Positions 42,250 through 52,104 of a stretch of DNA of 64,000 nucleotides are shown here, piece after piece. The notes below the pieces were generated by a model. It did no database searches. It worked only from the letters and a program-made list of their open reading frames with translations, and had not been told where the DNA came from. Each line of letters opens with the position of its first letter. The stretch's first letter is position 1. The stretch spans positions 1-64,000 of the forward strand of contig DJER01000028.1 of the NCBI GenBank assembly GCA_002431905.1, read 5' to 3'. The stretch is from Christensenella sp. UBA5893 (GTDB taxonomy: Bacteria; Bacillota; Clostridia; Christensenellales; UBA1242). A program made the position numbers and the translations under genes.

Positions 42250-45200
42250 TTACTTGTATGATTTAATTTTTTTCTTTGTTACAATCATATAAACTACTGC
42301 ACCTGCCAAGATAAGAACTGCAACACAGCAAGCAACAATTGCGATTATTTCACTTGTTTCAAGTCCATTATTTTCTTGTTCATTTACTGTGAATGTTCTA
42401 ACAACTTCTCTCTTGTTACCATTCTTTTCTGCTGTGAATGTTACAGTGTAATCACCAGCTGATGAGATTGTGTATTCAAATTTACCTTCTTCATCTTCAT
42501 AGTTATTCTTAACAGTTGTTCCTGTTGTTGTGTTCTTTACAACAATTTTGATTTCGCTTGTTGGAATAACTTCACCCTTTGAATCTGTGATTTTGATTTT
42601 TGAAAGGTCGATTGATAATTTGTCATCAAGTTTTACTTTTGATGGAAGAATATCATCATTCAAATTGATTGTTGGAGCAACCATATCACCAACTTTGATT
42701 GAGTAACTTACTGTTGTTGAGTTTTTCTTTGCTGACTTATCATAAGCTGTGTATGTTACTGTGTATTCTTCATTGTATCTTAATGTTACATACAATTTTG
42801 AATCAGATTCTGACTTTTTGAGTTCTTCAGCCATATCTTTTGCTTTGATTGTTCTTGAGTAAGATTTTGAAGAAATTACAATCTTTGAATCTTCCATATT
42901 GATTCCAGAAGTGTCACTTGCACTGAATACTGGAATTTTTACTACTGTATCTTTGTCGTAAGAAGCATTCAAGTTCCAATCAACAAAGATTTCTGGTTTT
43001 GTTGTGTCTTCAACAACAATTACAAATTGTTTTGTGTCAACAACTGTACTTACTCCGCCAACTTCTTTATTTAATGCATATTCAAGAGTGTATGTTCCAG
43101 CTTTCTTTGGTGTAAACAATTCTTTGTTACAGAAAGCAAGTCCACCCTTTACGTTAACGTTGTATGAATATTTTGTTGTTGCATCATCTTTTGGAAGAGT
43201 TGGAATTGGAAGCTCAACACTTTCGCCAAGTTCAAGTTTCCCATCATTGATTGCATCTGGAAGTTTGCTGAACTTTGGTTCTGCATCTATACTTCTTTCT
43301 GTTATTGTTGTGTATTGATAGATATTGATAAGGTTGTTACCTGCATCGGTAATTTGATAAATAATTTCATATTTACCTGCAAGAATTGCATTCAATTTTG
43401 CATTTGAAAGTGTGTAAGTGTTACCTGTACGCATAACAGTTGCATCAGTTACATCCAATTCTTGTCCGCTTGTGAGTTCTTTTGCAAAGATATCAACATT
43501 TACATAGTCAACCAAATCATCATCTACAACTAATGTTGGGAGTGTGATTTCTGTGTTTTGTTCATATGATGCTTCCAACTTATCAATTGACGTGAATGTT
43601 GGAGCAGCTGTATCTTTGTTATCTCTAATTAAGATTTCAACTTCATCAAATCCGTATTTAAAGCCATCGTATGAGCTAATATTGTCTGCTTTTACAATGT
43701 CCCCATTTTGTTCTGCACTTGTCATTGGAGCATCGTTTTCTGAAATTGCTCTAATTTTTACACTATTTGCACCAGCAACTTTGTTTAATGGAAGCTTGTA
43801 CTTTCCGTCTTCATCAGCTTCAAGAACTGTCCATTCTCCATTGTTAAACTTGTACATAACATATGTGTTCAAGCTATCATCGTTCTTTGCACTTGCAACT
43901 GGTTTTGTGAATGTTACTGTGCTGTCACTTGACATTGAACGGCTGAAGTTTGTTTTGAATTCAACTGTCGGTTTGTCATCTGCTGTAAAATGGAAATTTG
44001 AATCAACTTTGAAAGAGAATCTTGTTGTTGTTTCGTTGCCTTGACTGTCTACTGCTTTGTAATACATTACATAGTTGCCATCTTCAAGCGTTCCACCATC
44101 AATTTGATTTTCTCCAAGAGCACCTTCAACATTAAACACGATATCTTTTGCGAATATATCTTCAACATCTTTTCCTTCTGTTGTATAGATATCCTTTTCT
44201 GAAGATGATGAGTTGTCTTTTCTAATGTATCTTGAAAGTTTAAGGTCACTTAAATCTGTGTCACCTTTATCTTTTGCAAAAATTGCTTTCATTACAATGT
44301 TTTTGCCACTTTCATAATTTTGTTGAATCTTGTATGATACATCTTTGATATTTTCTGTGCTTTGTTTGTTATATGGATCTGCAACGACAATTTCTGGAGC
44401 TTTTGTATCTTTTACGCCAGTAATTGAGAAATCTCCTGTTGCTTCTTTTCCAAGAGCATCTTTTACAGTGTACTTAAATGAATAAGTTGCATTCTTTGCA
44501 TCATAGGTTTTTCCATCAATTGAGTATGACTTCTTTGCTGTAAACTTTCCATCTTTTATTGTTTGAGCTGTTACATCTTTTAAGCCGTCACTTGTTTGAA
44601 GTTGAACTGAAACTGTATAGTATACAGGAGTTTCAACACTACCCATTTTACCTACTACTGTTGGGAGTGTTAATTCTGTTCCTATTTCTGCACTTGTTGG
44701 TGCCGTTGTTGAATATGAAAAAGTAAGTTTATAATCTTTTTTGTATTCCTTTTCAAAAACAGTGTCATCCAAAACTTCAAATTCTTTTGTTACAGTGTTC
44801 AAGAATTCGCCGTTTTTTGTTCTTGCTGTGTATTGAACAGTATACTTACCTAATTCCAATTTGTCATAGTTAAGTTCACCGGTTTGACTATTGAATTGCA
44901 AATCTTTGTGTGATGGTGACGATACTTTTACTTCTATATCATTTTCAACTTCAACTACATCATCAGCAAATTTTACTTCTGCTGTTGGAATATATATTTT
45001 GCCTGTGTATGATTGATATACATATTTTGGTAAAATTCTTTGAGTGTTGTCTTTTACAACAATTTCATTTTCACTCTTTTGACCTTCAACAATATATTCA
45101 GCTGAATATGTTTTTGCATCTTCGCCCAAGCCTTCTGTGTAGGTGTATGTGATTGAGTAATTACCAATTCTTTCAACCTTGAATTTACCTTCACTAATCT

Positions 45201-45504
45201 CAACTTCTTCTCCAATTGGGCTTATAACCTTGATTTGAGAGCCAGAGAGTTCTGTTTCTGTTGAACCCAAAACAAATTTTGCTGTTGGAATTGTGAATGT
45301 TGAACCAATTATGGCTTTTGTTTTTGAACCATCAACTTTAAGATATCTATATTCTGATGTTGGAAGTTGTTCTGCGAATACAAATGTGCCATTATTGTTT
45401 GTGTTTTTATTATCAACTAAAGCGACTACCCCTGTGCCAACTACTGATGCTGTAGATGTTGCGAGTAATGCCAATGCGCATGCTTTCTTGATTGATTTTT
45501 TCAT
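42250..45504 (-). CDS. Membrane-anchored surface protein with Ig-like repeats
   Basis: 1084 residues. Signal peptide at 1-32 (MKKSIKKACALALLATSTAS). The body consists of about eight Ig-like beta domains joined by D-x-x-x-P-x-I/F linkers (for example KAPEIVVADPY, AAPTFTSID, TKPEIFVDW, VAPTINLND), like bacterial Ig/HYR-type repeats. The C-terminus has one membrane helix (about 1050-1073, SEIIAIVACCVAVLILAGAVVYMIV) and a basic tail, a direct anchor with no LPXTG motif. It probably projects from the cell surface for adhesion or matrix contact. AGGAG and a near-ideal promoter precede it, suggesting high expression. Confidence 0.9.
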   Translation of the reverse strand: MKKSIKKACALALLATSTASVVGTGVVALVDNKNTNNNGTFVFAEQLPTSEYRYLKVDGSKTKAIIGSTFTIPTAKFVLGSTETELSGSQIKVISPIGEEVEISEGKFKVERIGNYSITYTYTEGLGEDAKTYSAEYIVEGQKSENEIVVKDNTQRILPKYVYQSYTGKIYIPTAEVKFADDVVEVENDIEVKVSSPSHKDLQFNSQTGELNYDKLELGKYTVQYTARTKNGEFLNTVTKEFEVLDDTVFEKEYKKDYKLTFSYSTTAPTSAEIGTELTLPTVVGKMGSVETPVYYTVSVQLQTSDGLKDVTAQTIKDGKFTAKKSYSIDGKTYDAKNATYSFKYTVKDALGKEATGDFSITGVKDTKAPEIVVADPYNKQSTENIKDVSYKIQQNYESGKNIVMKAIFAKDKGDTDLSDLKLSRYIRKDNSSSSEKDIYTTEGKDVEDIFAKDIVFNVEGALGENQIDGGTLEDGNYVMYYKAVDSQGNETTTRFSFKVDSNFHFTADDKPTVEFKTNFSRSMSSDSTVTFTKPVASAKNDDSLNTYVMYKFNNGEWTVLEADEDGKYKLPLNKVAGANSVKIRAISENDAPMTSAEQNGDIVKADNISSYDGFKYGFDEVEILIRDNKDTAAPTFTSIDKLEASYEQNTEITLPTLVVDDDLVDYVNVDIFAKELTSGQELDVTDATVMRTGNTYTLSNAKLNAILAGKYEIIYQITDAGNNLINIYQYTTITERSIDAEPKFSKLPDAINDGKLELGESVELPIPTLPKDDATTKYSYNVNVKGGLAFCNKELFTPKKAGTYTLEYALNKEVGGVSTVVDTKQFVIVVEDTTKPEIFVDWNLNASYDKDTVVKIPVFSASDTSGINMEDSKIVISSKSYSRTIKAKDMAEELKKSESDSKLYVTLRYNEEYTVTYTAYDKSAKKNSTTVSYSIKVGDMVAPTINLNDDILPSKVKLDDKLSIDLSKIKITDSKGEVIPTSEIKIVVKNTTTGTTVKNNYEDEEGKFEYTISSAGDYTVTFTAEKNGNKREVVRTFTVNEQENNGLETSEIIAIVACCVAVLILAGAVVYMIVTKKKIKSYK

Positions 45505-45536
45505 TATTATGCTCCTATTCTAATATTAACAAATAG

Positions 45537-45565
45537 AGTGTATACTATAACAAATTTTTTGTCAA
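45537..45565 (-). promoter_or_regulatory. Promoter of the Ig-like surface protein gene
   Basis: On the minus strand a perfect TTGACA (45560-45565) and TACACT (45537-45542) are 17 bases apart, about 33 bases before the start codon. The rest of the gap to 45727 shows no gene. Confidence 0.7.
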
Positions 45566-45727
45566 CGAATTAACAAAAAAATTTGATTAACTTTAAAATT
45601 TTGCCCACAAAGACTATATCACCTATTCCATTTGTCAGTATTATTGTTTGATATAATTCAAAAGATATCGTGTCTTATTTTGTCAAAATAATTGTTTGTT
45701 TGTAACAAGAGCATATCAAATACGCAA

Positions 45728-45768
45728 AAAAGAAGAGCTCAAACTTTGAACTCTTCCTCTTTCCTTTA
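45728..45768 (-). terminator. Terminator of the Cys-rich mini-protein gene
   Basis: On the minus strand AAGAGTTCAAA pairs with TTTGAGCTCTT with one mismatch, followed by CTTTTTT. Confidence 0.8.
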
Positions 45769-45771
45769 TCT

Positions 45772-45972
45772 TTAGTTCCCACAAGGTGTGTTGTTTGAGC
45801 AACCACAGCAAGAAAGTAATAAAAGTAAGAATATAATATTCATACAATCACCACCGAATAATGTTGAGTTGTCGCAACCACAAATTGAAAGCAAGAACAT
45901 AAGCCAAACCAAGTTGCAAATGCAATTGTTTCCACCATGTGTCATATTGCCAAGTCCACCAAAAATGTTCAT
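45772..45972 (-). CDS. Cys-rich hydrophobic mini-protein (HCB-type)
   Basis: 66 residues with nine Cys. Two related halves each show a leading C, a hydrophobic stretch (NLVWLMFLLSIC, NIIFLLLLLSCC) and GC-[DS]-N-[SN]-T. This resembles the short, glycine/cysteine-rich, hydrophobic-repeat proteins annotated as chorion class high-cysteine HCB protein 13 in Clostridia, whose role is unproven (spore coat or envelope has been suggested). GGAGGG lies seven bases before the ATG and a strong terminator follows, so it is a real small gene. It stands between hflX and the Ig-like surface gene. Confidence 0.75.
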   Translation of the reverse strand: MNIFGGLGNMTHGGNNCICNLVWLMFLLSICGCDNSTLFGGDCMNIIFLLLLLSCCGCSNNTPCGN

Positions 45973-46088
45973 CTATGTACCCTCCAAAAGAATTTTATCT
46001 TATATGTAAATTATTTTATCTTTTGTACTCTGTGATTTTTTCTTTTGTCATATCATAATATGAGCATTATTCAAATTTGTTACATCAA

Positions 46089-47153
46089 TTACATTTTTTC
46101 TAATATTGCATTTTTGAGATTATCAATTCCAATATTATTTTTGGCAGAAATATATATGCCGTCCGTTTTGTCTTTTGTTTCAAGTTTATCGCATTTGTTA
46201 TATACTTTTATCACCGGGCTTGTGATTTTTAGGTCATTTAACACCTTGTTTACCACATCAACTTGTTCTTCATAATAAGGATTGCTTGCATCAATTACAT
46301 GCAAAATCAAATCAGCGTCTTTTGCTTCTTCCAAAGTTGCCGAAAAGGCATCAATCAAGGTGTGTGGCAATTTTGAAATAAAACCAACAGTGTCGGTTAA
46401 GACAAACTTATTCCCTTCATTAAGCCAAACAGTTCTACTTGTTGTATCAAGAGTTGCAAAAAGTTTGTCATCTGCATAAATTGACGACTTTGTAATGAGA
46501 TTTAAAAGTGTACTTTTCCCCGCATTTGTATAGCCGACAATTGCGACTTTAAAAATAGGGTTTTGCTGTCTTGCCTTTCTTTGAACTTGCCTGTTTTGTT
46601 TTACCCTTTCAATTTCTTTTTCTAATCTTATGATATTATTTTGAGCAATTCTTTTGTCAAGTTCAAGCTTTGTTTCGCCGGGACCACGCATACCAACACC
46701 ACTTCCGCCAAATCTTCCACTTGTGCCAGAGATGCCAGAAAGTCTTGGCAAATTGTATTTTAGTTGAGCAAGTTCAACTTGCAATTTGCCTTCTCTACTT
46801 TGTGCCCTTTGTGCAAATATGTCCAAAATAAGAGTTATTCTATCAATAACCTTAACTCCCCAAATATCTGATAAATTTCTCACTTGAGAACCTGAAAGTT
46901 CATAATCAAAAACAACAACATTAATTTTGTTTTTTTCAAGTTCTGTTTTAATTTCTTCTATTTTTCCACTGCCAATCAAAGTTGCCGGAGTGACTTTTCT
47001 TACCATTTGAAAATCTTGCCCAACAACATTAAGTCCAGCCGTTTCACACAAACTTTTTAATTCTTTTAGTGACAATTCAACATTTTCTTTATTTGAAAAA
47101 GTTACGCCAACCAAATATGCATTTTCAATTATTTTTTTTGTTTCTGTGAGCAT
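46089..47153 (-). CDS. hflX: GTPase HflX
   Basis: 354 residues, at the short end of the family. The N-terminal nucleotide-binding-like domain (1-150) has the typical GSGKIEEI and QRAQSREGKLQVELAQLKY...GPGETKLE segments; the G domain has G1 GYTNAGKST (207-215), G3 DTVGF (254-258) and NKCDK near 327. It binds the 50S subunit and rescues stalled ribosomes under stress. The C-terminal domain of longer homologues is missing. Monocistronic. Confidence 0.95.
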   Translation of the reverse strand: MLTETKKIIENAYLVGVTFSNKENVELSLKELKSLCETAGLNVVGQDFQMVRKVTPATLIGSGKIEEIKTELEKNKINVVVFDYELSGSQVRNLSDIWGVKVIDRITLILDIFAQRAQSREGKLQVELAQLKYNLPRLSGISGTSGRFGGSGVGMRGPGETKLELDKRIAQNNIIRLEKEIERVKQNRQVQRKARQQNPIFKVAIVGYTNAGKSTLLNLITKSSIYADDKLFATLDTTSRTVWLNEGNKFVLTDTVGFISKLPHTLIDAFSATLEEAKDADLILHVIDASNPYYEEQVDVVNKVLNDLKITSPVIKVYNKCDKLETKDKTDGIYISAKNNIGIDNLKNAILEKM

Positions 47154-47208
47154 AAAATCACCACCTTTATTTTCATTATATCACATAAAGAAAGCAGTTA
47201 CAAATATT

Positions 47209-47883
47209 TTATGTTTTTAATATCAATTCCAAAGTATTTGTGTCAAATAATGCATATTTTGTTTCAAAGTCGGTTGTTATTATTTTTAACTTCCAAAAAT
47301 ATCTTATTTTTGTATCATACCCCTTTGCAATTGTTAGATAACATTCAAATTTACATTTGTTATTTAATTTTTTTAATAAATATTCTTTATATTCATTTAT
47401 GCTCTTTTTTTGTGCATCTTTATATGAAAAATTAAATAATTTTGTAATACATTTTAATTGATAAAAATTATCATCAAAAATTTCTATATTTATTAAAAAT
47501 ATATTAAGATTTTTATCACATATTTTTATATCTTCAATATAACTATTTTTAAATGGATTTTTTCTTAATTTACATCTTTTTATTTCATTATTTATATTGA
47601 TATTAACAAACAAAAAATTTGTGTCTATATCTTGCAATAACAATTCAACTTCCAGCAAAGAATAGTCAACATTCTTTGTAGGGTTTCCATCATCATTAAA
47701 AGGTTCTTCTCTTTTGCCAAAAGAGAATTCTGCCTTTATGTAGTTGTTTTTAAAAGTATAAAGTGAAGTTTGAATTTGAGAAAAAACTTTATTTTCATCT
47801 ATTTTTGTAATTGTGAAATTTTTTATAAAATATGCAAACGAAAAAACAAAAAATAACAATATTATAGCTAATACTTTTTTCAT
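47209..47883 (-). CDS. Hypothetical exported protein, 224 aa
   Basis: The start MKKVLAIILLFFVFSFAYF is a signal peptide or single anchor helix. The remainder alternates charged helices and strands (LLEVELLLQDIDTNFLFVNINI) without a motif I recognise. It lies 56 bases before hflX on the same strand. It resembles the 154-aa exported protein at 29962 in size and style but not in clear sequence. Function unknown. Confidence 0.65.
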   Translation of the reverse strand: MKKVLAIILLFFVFSFAYFIKNFTITKIDENKVFSQIQTSLYTFKNNYIKAEFSFGKREEPFNDDGNPTKNVDYSLLEVELLLQDIDTNFLFVNININNEIKRCKLRKNPFKNSYIEDIKICDKNLNIFLINIEIFDDNFYQLKCITKLFNFSYKDAQKKSINEYKEYLLKKLNNKCKFECYLTIAKGYDTKIRYFWKLKIITTDFETKYALFDTNTLELILKT

Positions 47884-47919
47884 ATATTATATATATTCAA
47901 AAATATTATTTATAGCATA

Positions 47920-47952
47920 AAAAAATCTAACCGAATCGGTTAGAATTTTTGT
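47920..47952 (-). terminator. Terminator of the 599-aa gene
   Basis: TCTAACCGA pairs with TCGGTTAGA, flanked by an A run and, on the minus strand, T7. It ends the rpmE-to-599-aa gene run. Confidence 0.85.
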
Positions 47953-47953
47953 T

Positions 47954-49753
47954 TTATCTTTCATGGTCAAAAGTGTTTGGTTTGCTTAATTTGTCAATAT
48001 CTTTCATACTTACTTTTAACATATTATTGATAAATGGAGTCAAACTTGTTGCATTATAATTATCATGAAGGAATTTGTTTACAAGTGTTGAAATTGTTTC
48101 ACCGTTTGTTACTTTTATTGATTGTTCATCTTTAAAGATATCCAAGATTATTGATTCTCTTAATGTAAGCAATGAATTTGCAAACTTGTTGGCTTGCAAC
48201 TCATCAGAATCTTCTTTTTGAGCAATCAATTTGTTAAGGTCTGCCAAAAGTTGATTTACATCAAATTGTTTATTATTTTCATAATAAGCAAGTATATCTT
48301 CAACAAACAAGTGTCTACGTTGCATTCTTGCATACACTTTTCCTGTTTTGTTTGCATAACCACTCATTATAACAACTGATTTTGCCATATAGTTTTTGAA
48401 TGCCTTGATAATGATTGTATCAATATATTTTCTTGCATTCTTTTGTGTTAATTCAACTTCTTTTGTTGTTGGTTCTACTGGTTTTTCTTCATCTACAACA
48501 AATGTAAAGTTTGTTGGATAATCATAATTTGCAATATATGGAGGAGTTTGATTTAGTTTGATGAAATAATCATATTGCCCATTTTCTTTTTGTGCAGTAG
48601 TAGTTTGGGCTATGTTATCGGTTTTTAATGATTCCTTGTCGTTATCTTGGTCTTGTTTTGATGTGGTATTTTCATTTTCGTCAACTGAGCCAGCTTCTTT
48701 TTCTTGAAGTTTTAACTTGCTTCCAAGCAAAGCATCTTCATAAGTTGTTGGCTCGCTTGCATATGCAAAACCACATTTCTTTGCGTTTGAAACAACATCT
48801 TGTATTGAAATTCCCATTTTTTTCAAATTGTATATTGCAGATTTCATTCCAAGATTTGCCAATTGTTTTAATTTGCCAGAACTTGGTTCAAGTGCTGAAA
48901 GTACATTTGACAATTGCAATTTTAAAGCATTTTCTATGTCGTTGTTATTTTTTGTGTCGCCATAGTTTATTGCTCTTGACATAAGAATATCAGCATAAAG
49001 AGTTGCAACAAGCATTTCTTTTGAAGTTAATTCAATCTTATCGTTTTTTGCAAAGTATCTTACTGTTGCAAATATAATTTTGTCCAAAATTTCTGTGGCT
49101 CTTTCTTGTTGAGAAACACCATACTTTGATTTTGAAACCGAGTTCAAGAATTTTGTTATCTTTAATTTACCTTTATATCTTATTGGGGCTTCAGTTTGTT
49201 CCTTGTGCAAGAATTTTCTACACATATTTAAAACACGATGTGCTTTGTCTTTTAACATTGCAATAATCTTTGAACCATTTTTGTATACAATGTGCTTCTT
49301 TGCATAATCAAGTTCTTTGATTTTGATTTTGTATGTGTTTGAAATATTTTCAAGCAGACTGTTGTATGTTGAGAAAGTTGTGTTCCCTGCAAACAAGCTT
49401 TTCTTTTTTGAAGCATATGTATCAATAAATGGTAATCTTAACCCTTGATTGAATGAGTTTGGTGCTTTGAGGGCATAGCAAGAATACTTTTGATTTCCGC
49501 CATCTTCATTAAGTGCAACCAACTTTTCATTTATATTACAATTTATTGCTTCATTATTGTTCCAATCGTCAAGTGTTTTTACACCAGAGTTTGCAACAAA
49601 TGCTATATTTGAAGATTGCATTCTTGTGATAATATCTTTGTAGTTGCTATCTTTTTTGGCAAGCAAGAATATTGCATCTTCACCCGTTTTTTCATATTCT
49701 TCAACATCTTTAAGCATTTCTTTTGTTAATCTTGATTTGTCAACATTTAACAT
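47954..49753 (-). CDS. Hypothetical cytosolic protein, 599 aa
   Basis: 599 residues from ATG at 49753, with GAGGTGAG six bases upstream; the GTG at 49762 lies inside that site and is rejected. No signal peptide or membrane span. A basic segment (about 150-235, KNGSKIIAMLKDKAHRVLNMCRKFLHKEQ) and an acidic Asn/Gln/Asp linker (about 355-395, VDENENTTSKQDQDNDKE) separate an N-terminal and a C-terminal helical half. No family recognised. It follows the 384-aa gene by 71 bases. Confidence 0.7.
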   Translation of the reverse strand: MLNVDKSRLTKEMLKDVEEYEKTGEDAIFLLAKKDSNYKDIITRMQSSNIAFVANSGVKTLDDWNNNEAINCNINEKLVALNEDGGNQKYSCYALKAPNSFNQGLRLPFIDTYASKKKSLFAGNTTFSTYNSLLENISNTYKIKIKELDYAKKHIVYKNGSKIIAMLKDKAHRVLNMCRKFLHKEQTEAPIRYKGKLKITKFLNSVSKSKYGVSQQERATEILDKIIFATVRYFAKNDKIELTSKEMLVATLYADILMSRAINYGDTKNNNDIENALKLQLSNVLSALEPSSGKLKQLANLGMKSAIYNLKKMGISIQDVVSNAKKCGFAYASEPTTYEDALLGSKLKLQEKEAGSVDENENTTSKQDQDNDKESLKTDNIAQTTTAQKENGQYDYFIKLNQTPPYIANYDYPTNFTFVVDEEKPVEPTTKEVELTQKNARKYIDTIIIKAFKNYMAKSVVIMSGYANKTGKVYARMQRRHLFVEDILAYYENNKQFDVNQLLADLNKLIAQKEDSDELQANKFANSLLTLRESIILDIFKDEQSIKVTNGETISTLVNKFLHDNYNATSLTPFINNMLKVSMKDIDKLSKPNTFDHER

Positions 49754-49824
49754 AATACTCACCTCTTTGTCTTAATATTTTACAATGTATTTTACCACAT
49801 TATACAAATAATTTCAATACCCTT

Positions 49825-50979
49825 TTATCTGGAAAGTTCCATTTCTTCATACTTGTTTTGTTTTTGTTCTTGGGTTTTGGATTGTTCTACTTTTGATTTT
49901 CCATTCAATTTATCTTTGTCAAGTTCGTTAATATAGGACATAACTCTCAAATATTTCCCCATTTTCATTCCAAACATTAATTCCTTGTCCAATTGAATTT
50001 TTAGATTTGGTTTTAATGGATGAGGTACGCCCGAATCTTTTACTTTTGCCGGCTGAGATACCTTTTGGACAGGTGGAATTTTATCGCCTGCCACCGATTT
50101 CCCTTTTCCAGAGTTTTTGCCTTTGTTCTTATTCCCACCACCGTTGTTTTTATCGTCATCTTTTGGTTTTGAATCAGATTTTGGTGGCATTGGTTTCTTT
50201 TTCTCTGGTTCTTTTGGTGCAACAACCAAGCTTATACTTTTGAACTTGTCTTTAAACAATTTAATAAATTGCTGATTTACTTCTTCCATCTGTTTTTTGT
50301 ATTCTTGTGGAAGTTTTTCTGCATTTTTATATAGAACCTTATCCAAAATATCTTTCACTTTTTGCCAATACTTTGGGTCAAGTTTATCAACAGGAATTTT
50401 TAAAATTTCTTTTTTAAAAATCTTTAAGATTTCATTTCCACTTTCACCACTTGCTTTCAAAATTTTTAGCACATCTTGAATATACTTTTTGTTTTGAGTC
50501 ATAAATGGTGCACTCATAGCCTTTAGTTTTTCTTTTTTACCTATGAGCAAAGTTTCAAATTTTAACGCTGAATTTTTTATATCTTTGCCTTGGCTTTCAT
50601 CTTTTGTTACGAGATTGAATGCCTTTCTTAATTTATCTAAAAAGTTATTATCGTTTGCTTCGGAATAATTTATCAAAAAAGTGTCAAGTTCTTGTTTTTC
50701 GTCATACAAGTTAAAACTTTCCAACAAATACAAACTTGCATACTTTTTGTTATTTGTCGCATCAATAGTAAAACGAAATTTTAATTTATAAGTATTGTTT
50801 GGAGTACAAAGTTCACACAACGCTTCGGTGTCTTTGTATGATGTTAGCATTTTTTTTGCACTGACCATTTCTTGAACTGTATCTTGCGACACAACATACT
50901 TGTCATTATCATTAAAAGTTCCAACAAGACCTTGAGACATTGCAAGGTTCTCTCGCAAAAATCTTTGATAATCTGTCAT
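49825..50979 (-). CDS. Hypothetical protein with low-complexity Lys/Gly/Asn linker, 384 aa
   Basis: A helical N-terminal region (1-245) precedes a linker (about 255-315) of Lys, Pro, Asp, Asn and Gly (KKKPMPPKSD...NNGGGNKNKGKNSGKGK) and a short C-terminal helical tail rich in Gln/Lys. There is no signal peptide. AAGGAG precedes the ATG. It starts 51 bases after prfA and is followed by the 599-aa gene, so the two may be accessory passengers on the prmC-prfA transcript. No family recognised. Confidence 0.7.
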   Translation of the reverse strand: MTDYQRFLRENLAMSQGLVGTFNDNDKYVVSQDTVQEMVSAKKMLTSYKDTEALCELCTPNNTYKLKFRFTIDATNNKKYASLYLLESFNLYDEKQELDTFLINYSEANDNNFLDKLRKAFNLVTKDESQGKDIKNSALKFETLLIGKKEKLKAMSAPFMTQNKKYIQDVLKILKASGESGNEILKIFKKEILKIPVDKLDPKYWQKVKDILDKVLYKNAEKLPQEYKKQMEEVNQQFIKLFKDKFKSISLVVAPKEPEKKKPMPPKSDSKPKDDDKNNGGGNKNKGKNSGKGKSVAGDKIPPVQKVSQPAKVKDSGVPHPLKPNLKIQLDKELMFGMKMGKYLRVMSYINELDKDKLNGKSKVEQSKTQEQKQNKYEEMELSR

Positions 50980-51030
50980 ATGTACTCCTTTTTTCTATTT
51001 TACTACATTAAATGCTGTTTTGCAATATTT

Positions 51031-52104
51031 TTATTTGAGTGACAAGTTTTCCAACTTTTGTTGTTGATCATGCTTTTGAAGTTCGCAAATCATATCATCC
51101 AAATCGCCATCAAGGAAGGCGTCAATTGAGAATACTGAATAGTTTATTCTATGGTCAGTGATTCTTCCTTGTGGGAAGTTGTATGTCCTTATTCTTTCGC
51201 TTCTGTCACCTGTTCCAACTTGGTTCTTTCTATTTTGAGAATACTCGGTGTCAATTTGAGTTTTATAGTAGTCATATAGTTTTGCCTTTAACAAATTCAT
51301 TGCCTTTTCTCTGTTCTTTATTTGCGACCTTTCGTCTTGGCAAGTCACAACAATTCCGGTTGGAAGGTGTGTCATTCTTATTGCACTATCAGTTTTGTTA
51401 ATATGTTGACCACCTGCACCACTTGAACGATATGTGTCGACTCTTAAATCTTTGTCTAATATTTCAAAATCAACTTCTTCAATTTCTGGAAGAACAGCAA
51501 CAGTTACTGTTGATGTATGGACTCTTCCTTGAGATTCTGTTTCTGGAACTCTTTGTACTCTGTGAACACCACTTTCGTATTTTAACTTACTAAATGCATC
51601 TTTCCCTCGAATTGTCAAACTGCATTCCTTAAGTCCACCAAGTTCTGTTTGTTCAAGTTCATTTACTTCAACTTTCCAACCATTTCGTTCTGCATATCTT
51701 ACATACATATTCATAAGAGTGTTTGCAAAAAGTGCAGCTTCTTCACCACCTGCGGCGGGACGAACTTCAATAATAACGTTTTTATCATCATTTTCATCTT
51801 TTGGCAAAAGCAAAATTTGGATGTGACTGTTTAGTTCATCAATCTGTTTTTTTGTGTTTTCTATATCTTCTTTGAATGCTTCAATCATTTCTGGGTCGGT
51901 TTCGGTTTTTACAACTTGTTCACTTTCTTCCAAATTCTTCATAAGTTTTGCAAGTTTGTCATGGCATTCAGCAATTTCTTCAATGCTACTTCTTTCCTTT
52001 ACCAATTTTTGCCATTCTTTATTGTTGGCAATGATTTCAGGATCAACTACCAACTTTGTGAGTTCATCATATCTTTGTTTAATTTTTGCTGTTTGTTCTA
52101 ACAT
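51031..52104 (-). CDS. prfA: Peptide chain release factor 1
   Basis: 357 residues. The catalytic GGQ tripeptide is in RSSGAGGQHINKTDSA, and the codon-recognition region and the GDRSERIRTYNFPQGRITDHR block are intact. It ends translation at UAA and UAG. The GGQ glutamine is methylated by PrmC, encoded just upstream with a 26-base overlap. Confidence 0.98.
   Translation of the reverse strand: MLEQTAKIKQRYDELTKLVVDPEIIANNKEWQKLVKERSSIEEIAECHDKLAKLMKNLEESEQVVKTETDPEMIEAFKEDIENTKKQIDELNSHIQILLLPKDENDDKNVIIEVRPAAGGEEAALFANTLMNMYVRYAERNGWKVEVNELEQTELGGLKECSLTIRGKDAFSKLKYESGVHRVQRVPETESQGRVHTSTVTVAVLPEIEEVDFEILDKDLRVDTYRSSGAGGQHINKTDSAIRMTHLPTGIVVTCQDERSQIKNREKAMNLLKAKLYDYYKTQIDTEYSQNRKNQVGTGDRSERIRTYNFPQGRITDHRINYSVFSIDAFLDGDLDDMICELQKHDQQQKLENLSLK

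Noticed and set aside
42250..45504. LPXTG sortase anchor on the Ig-like protein
   Set aside because: The C-terminus shows a membrane helix and basic tail but no LPXTG-like motif before it.
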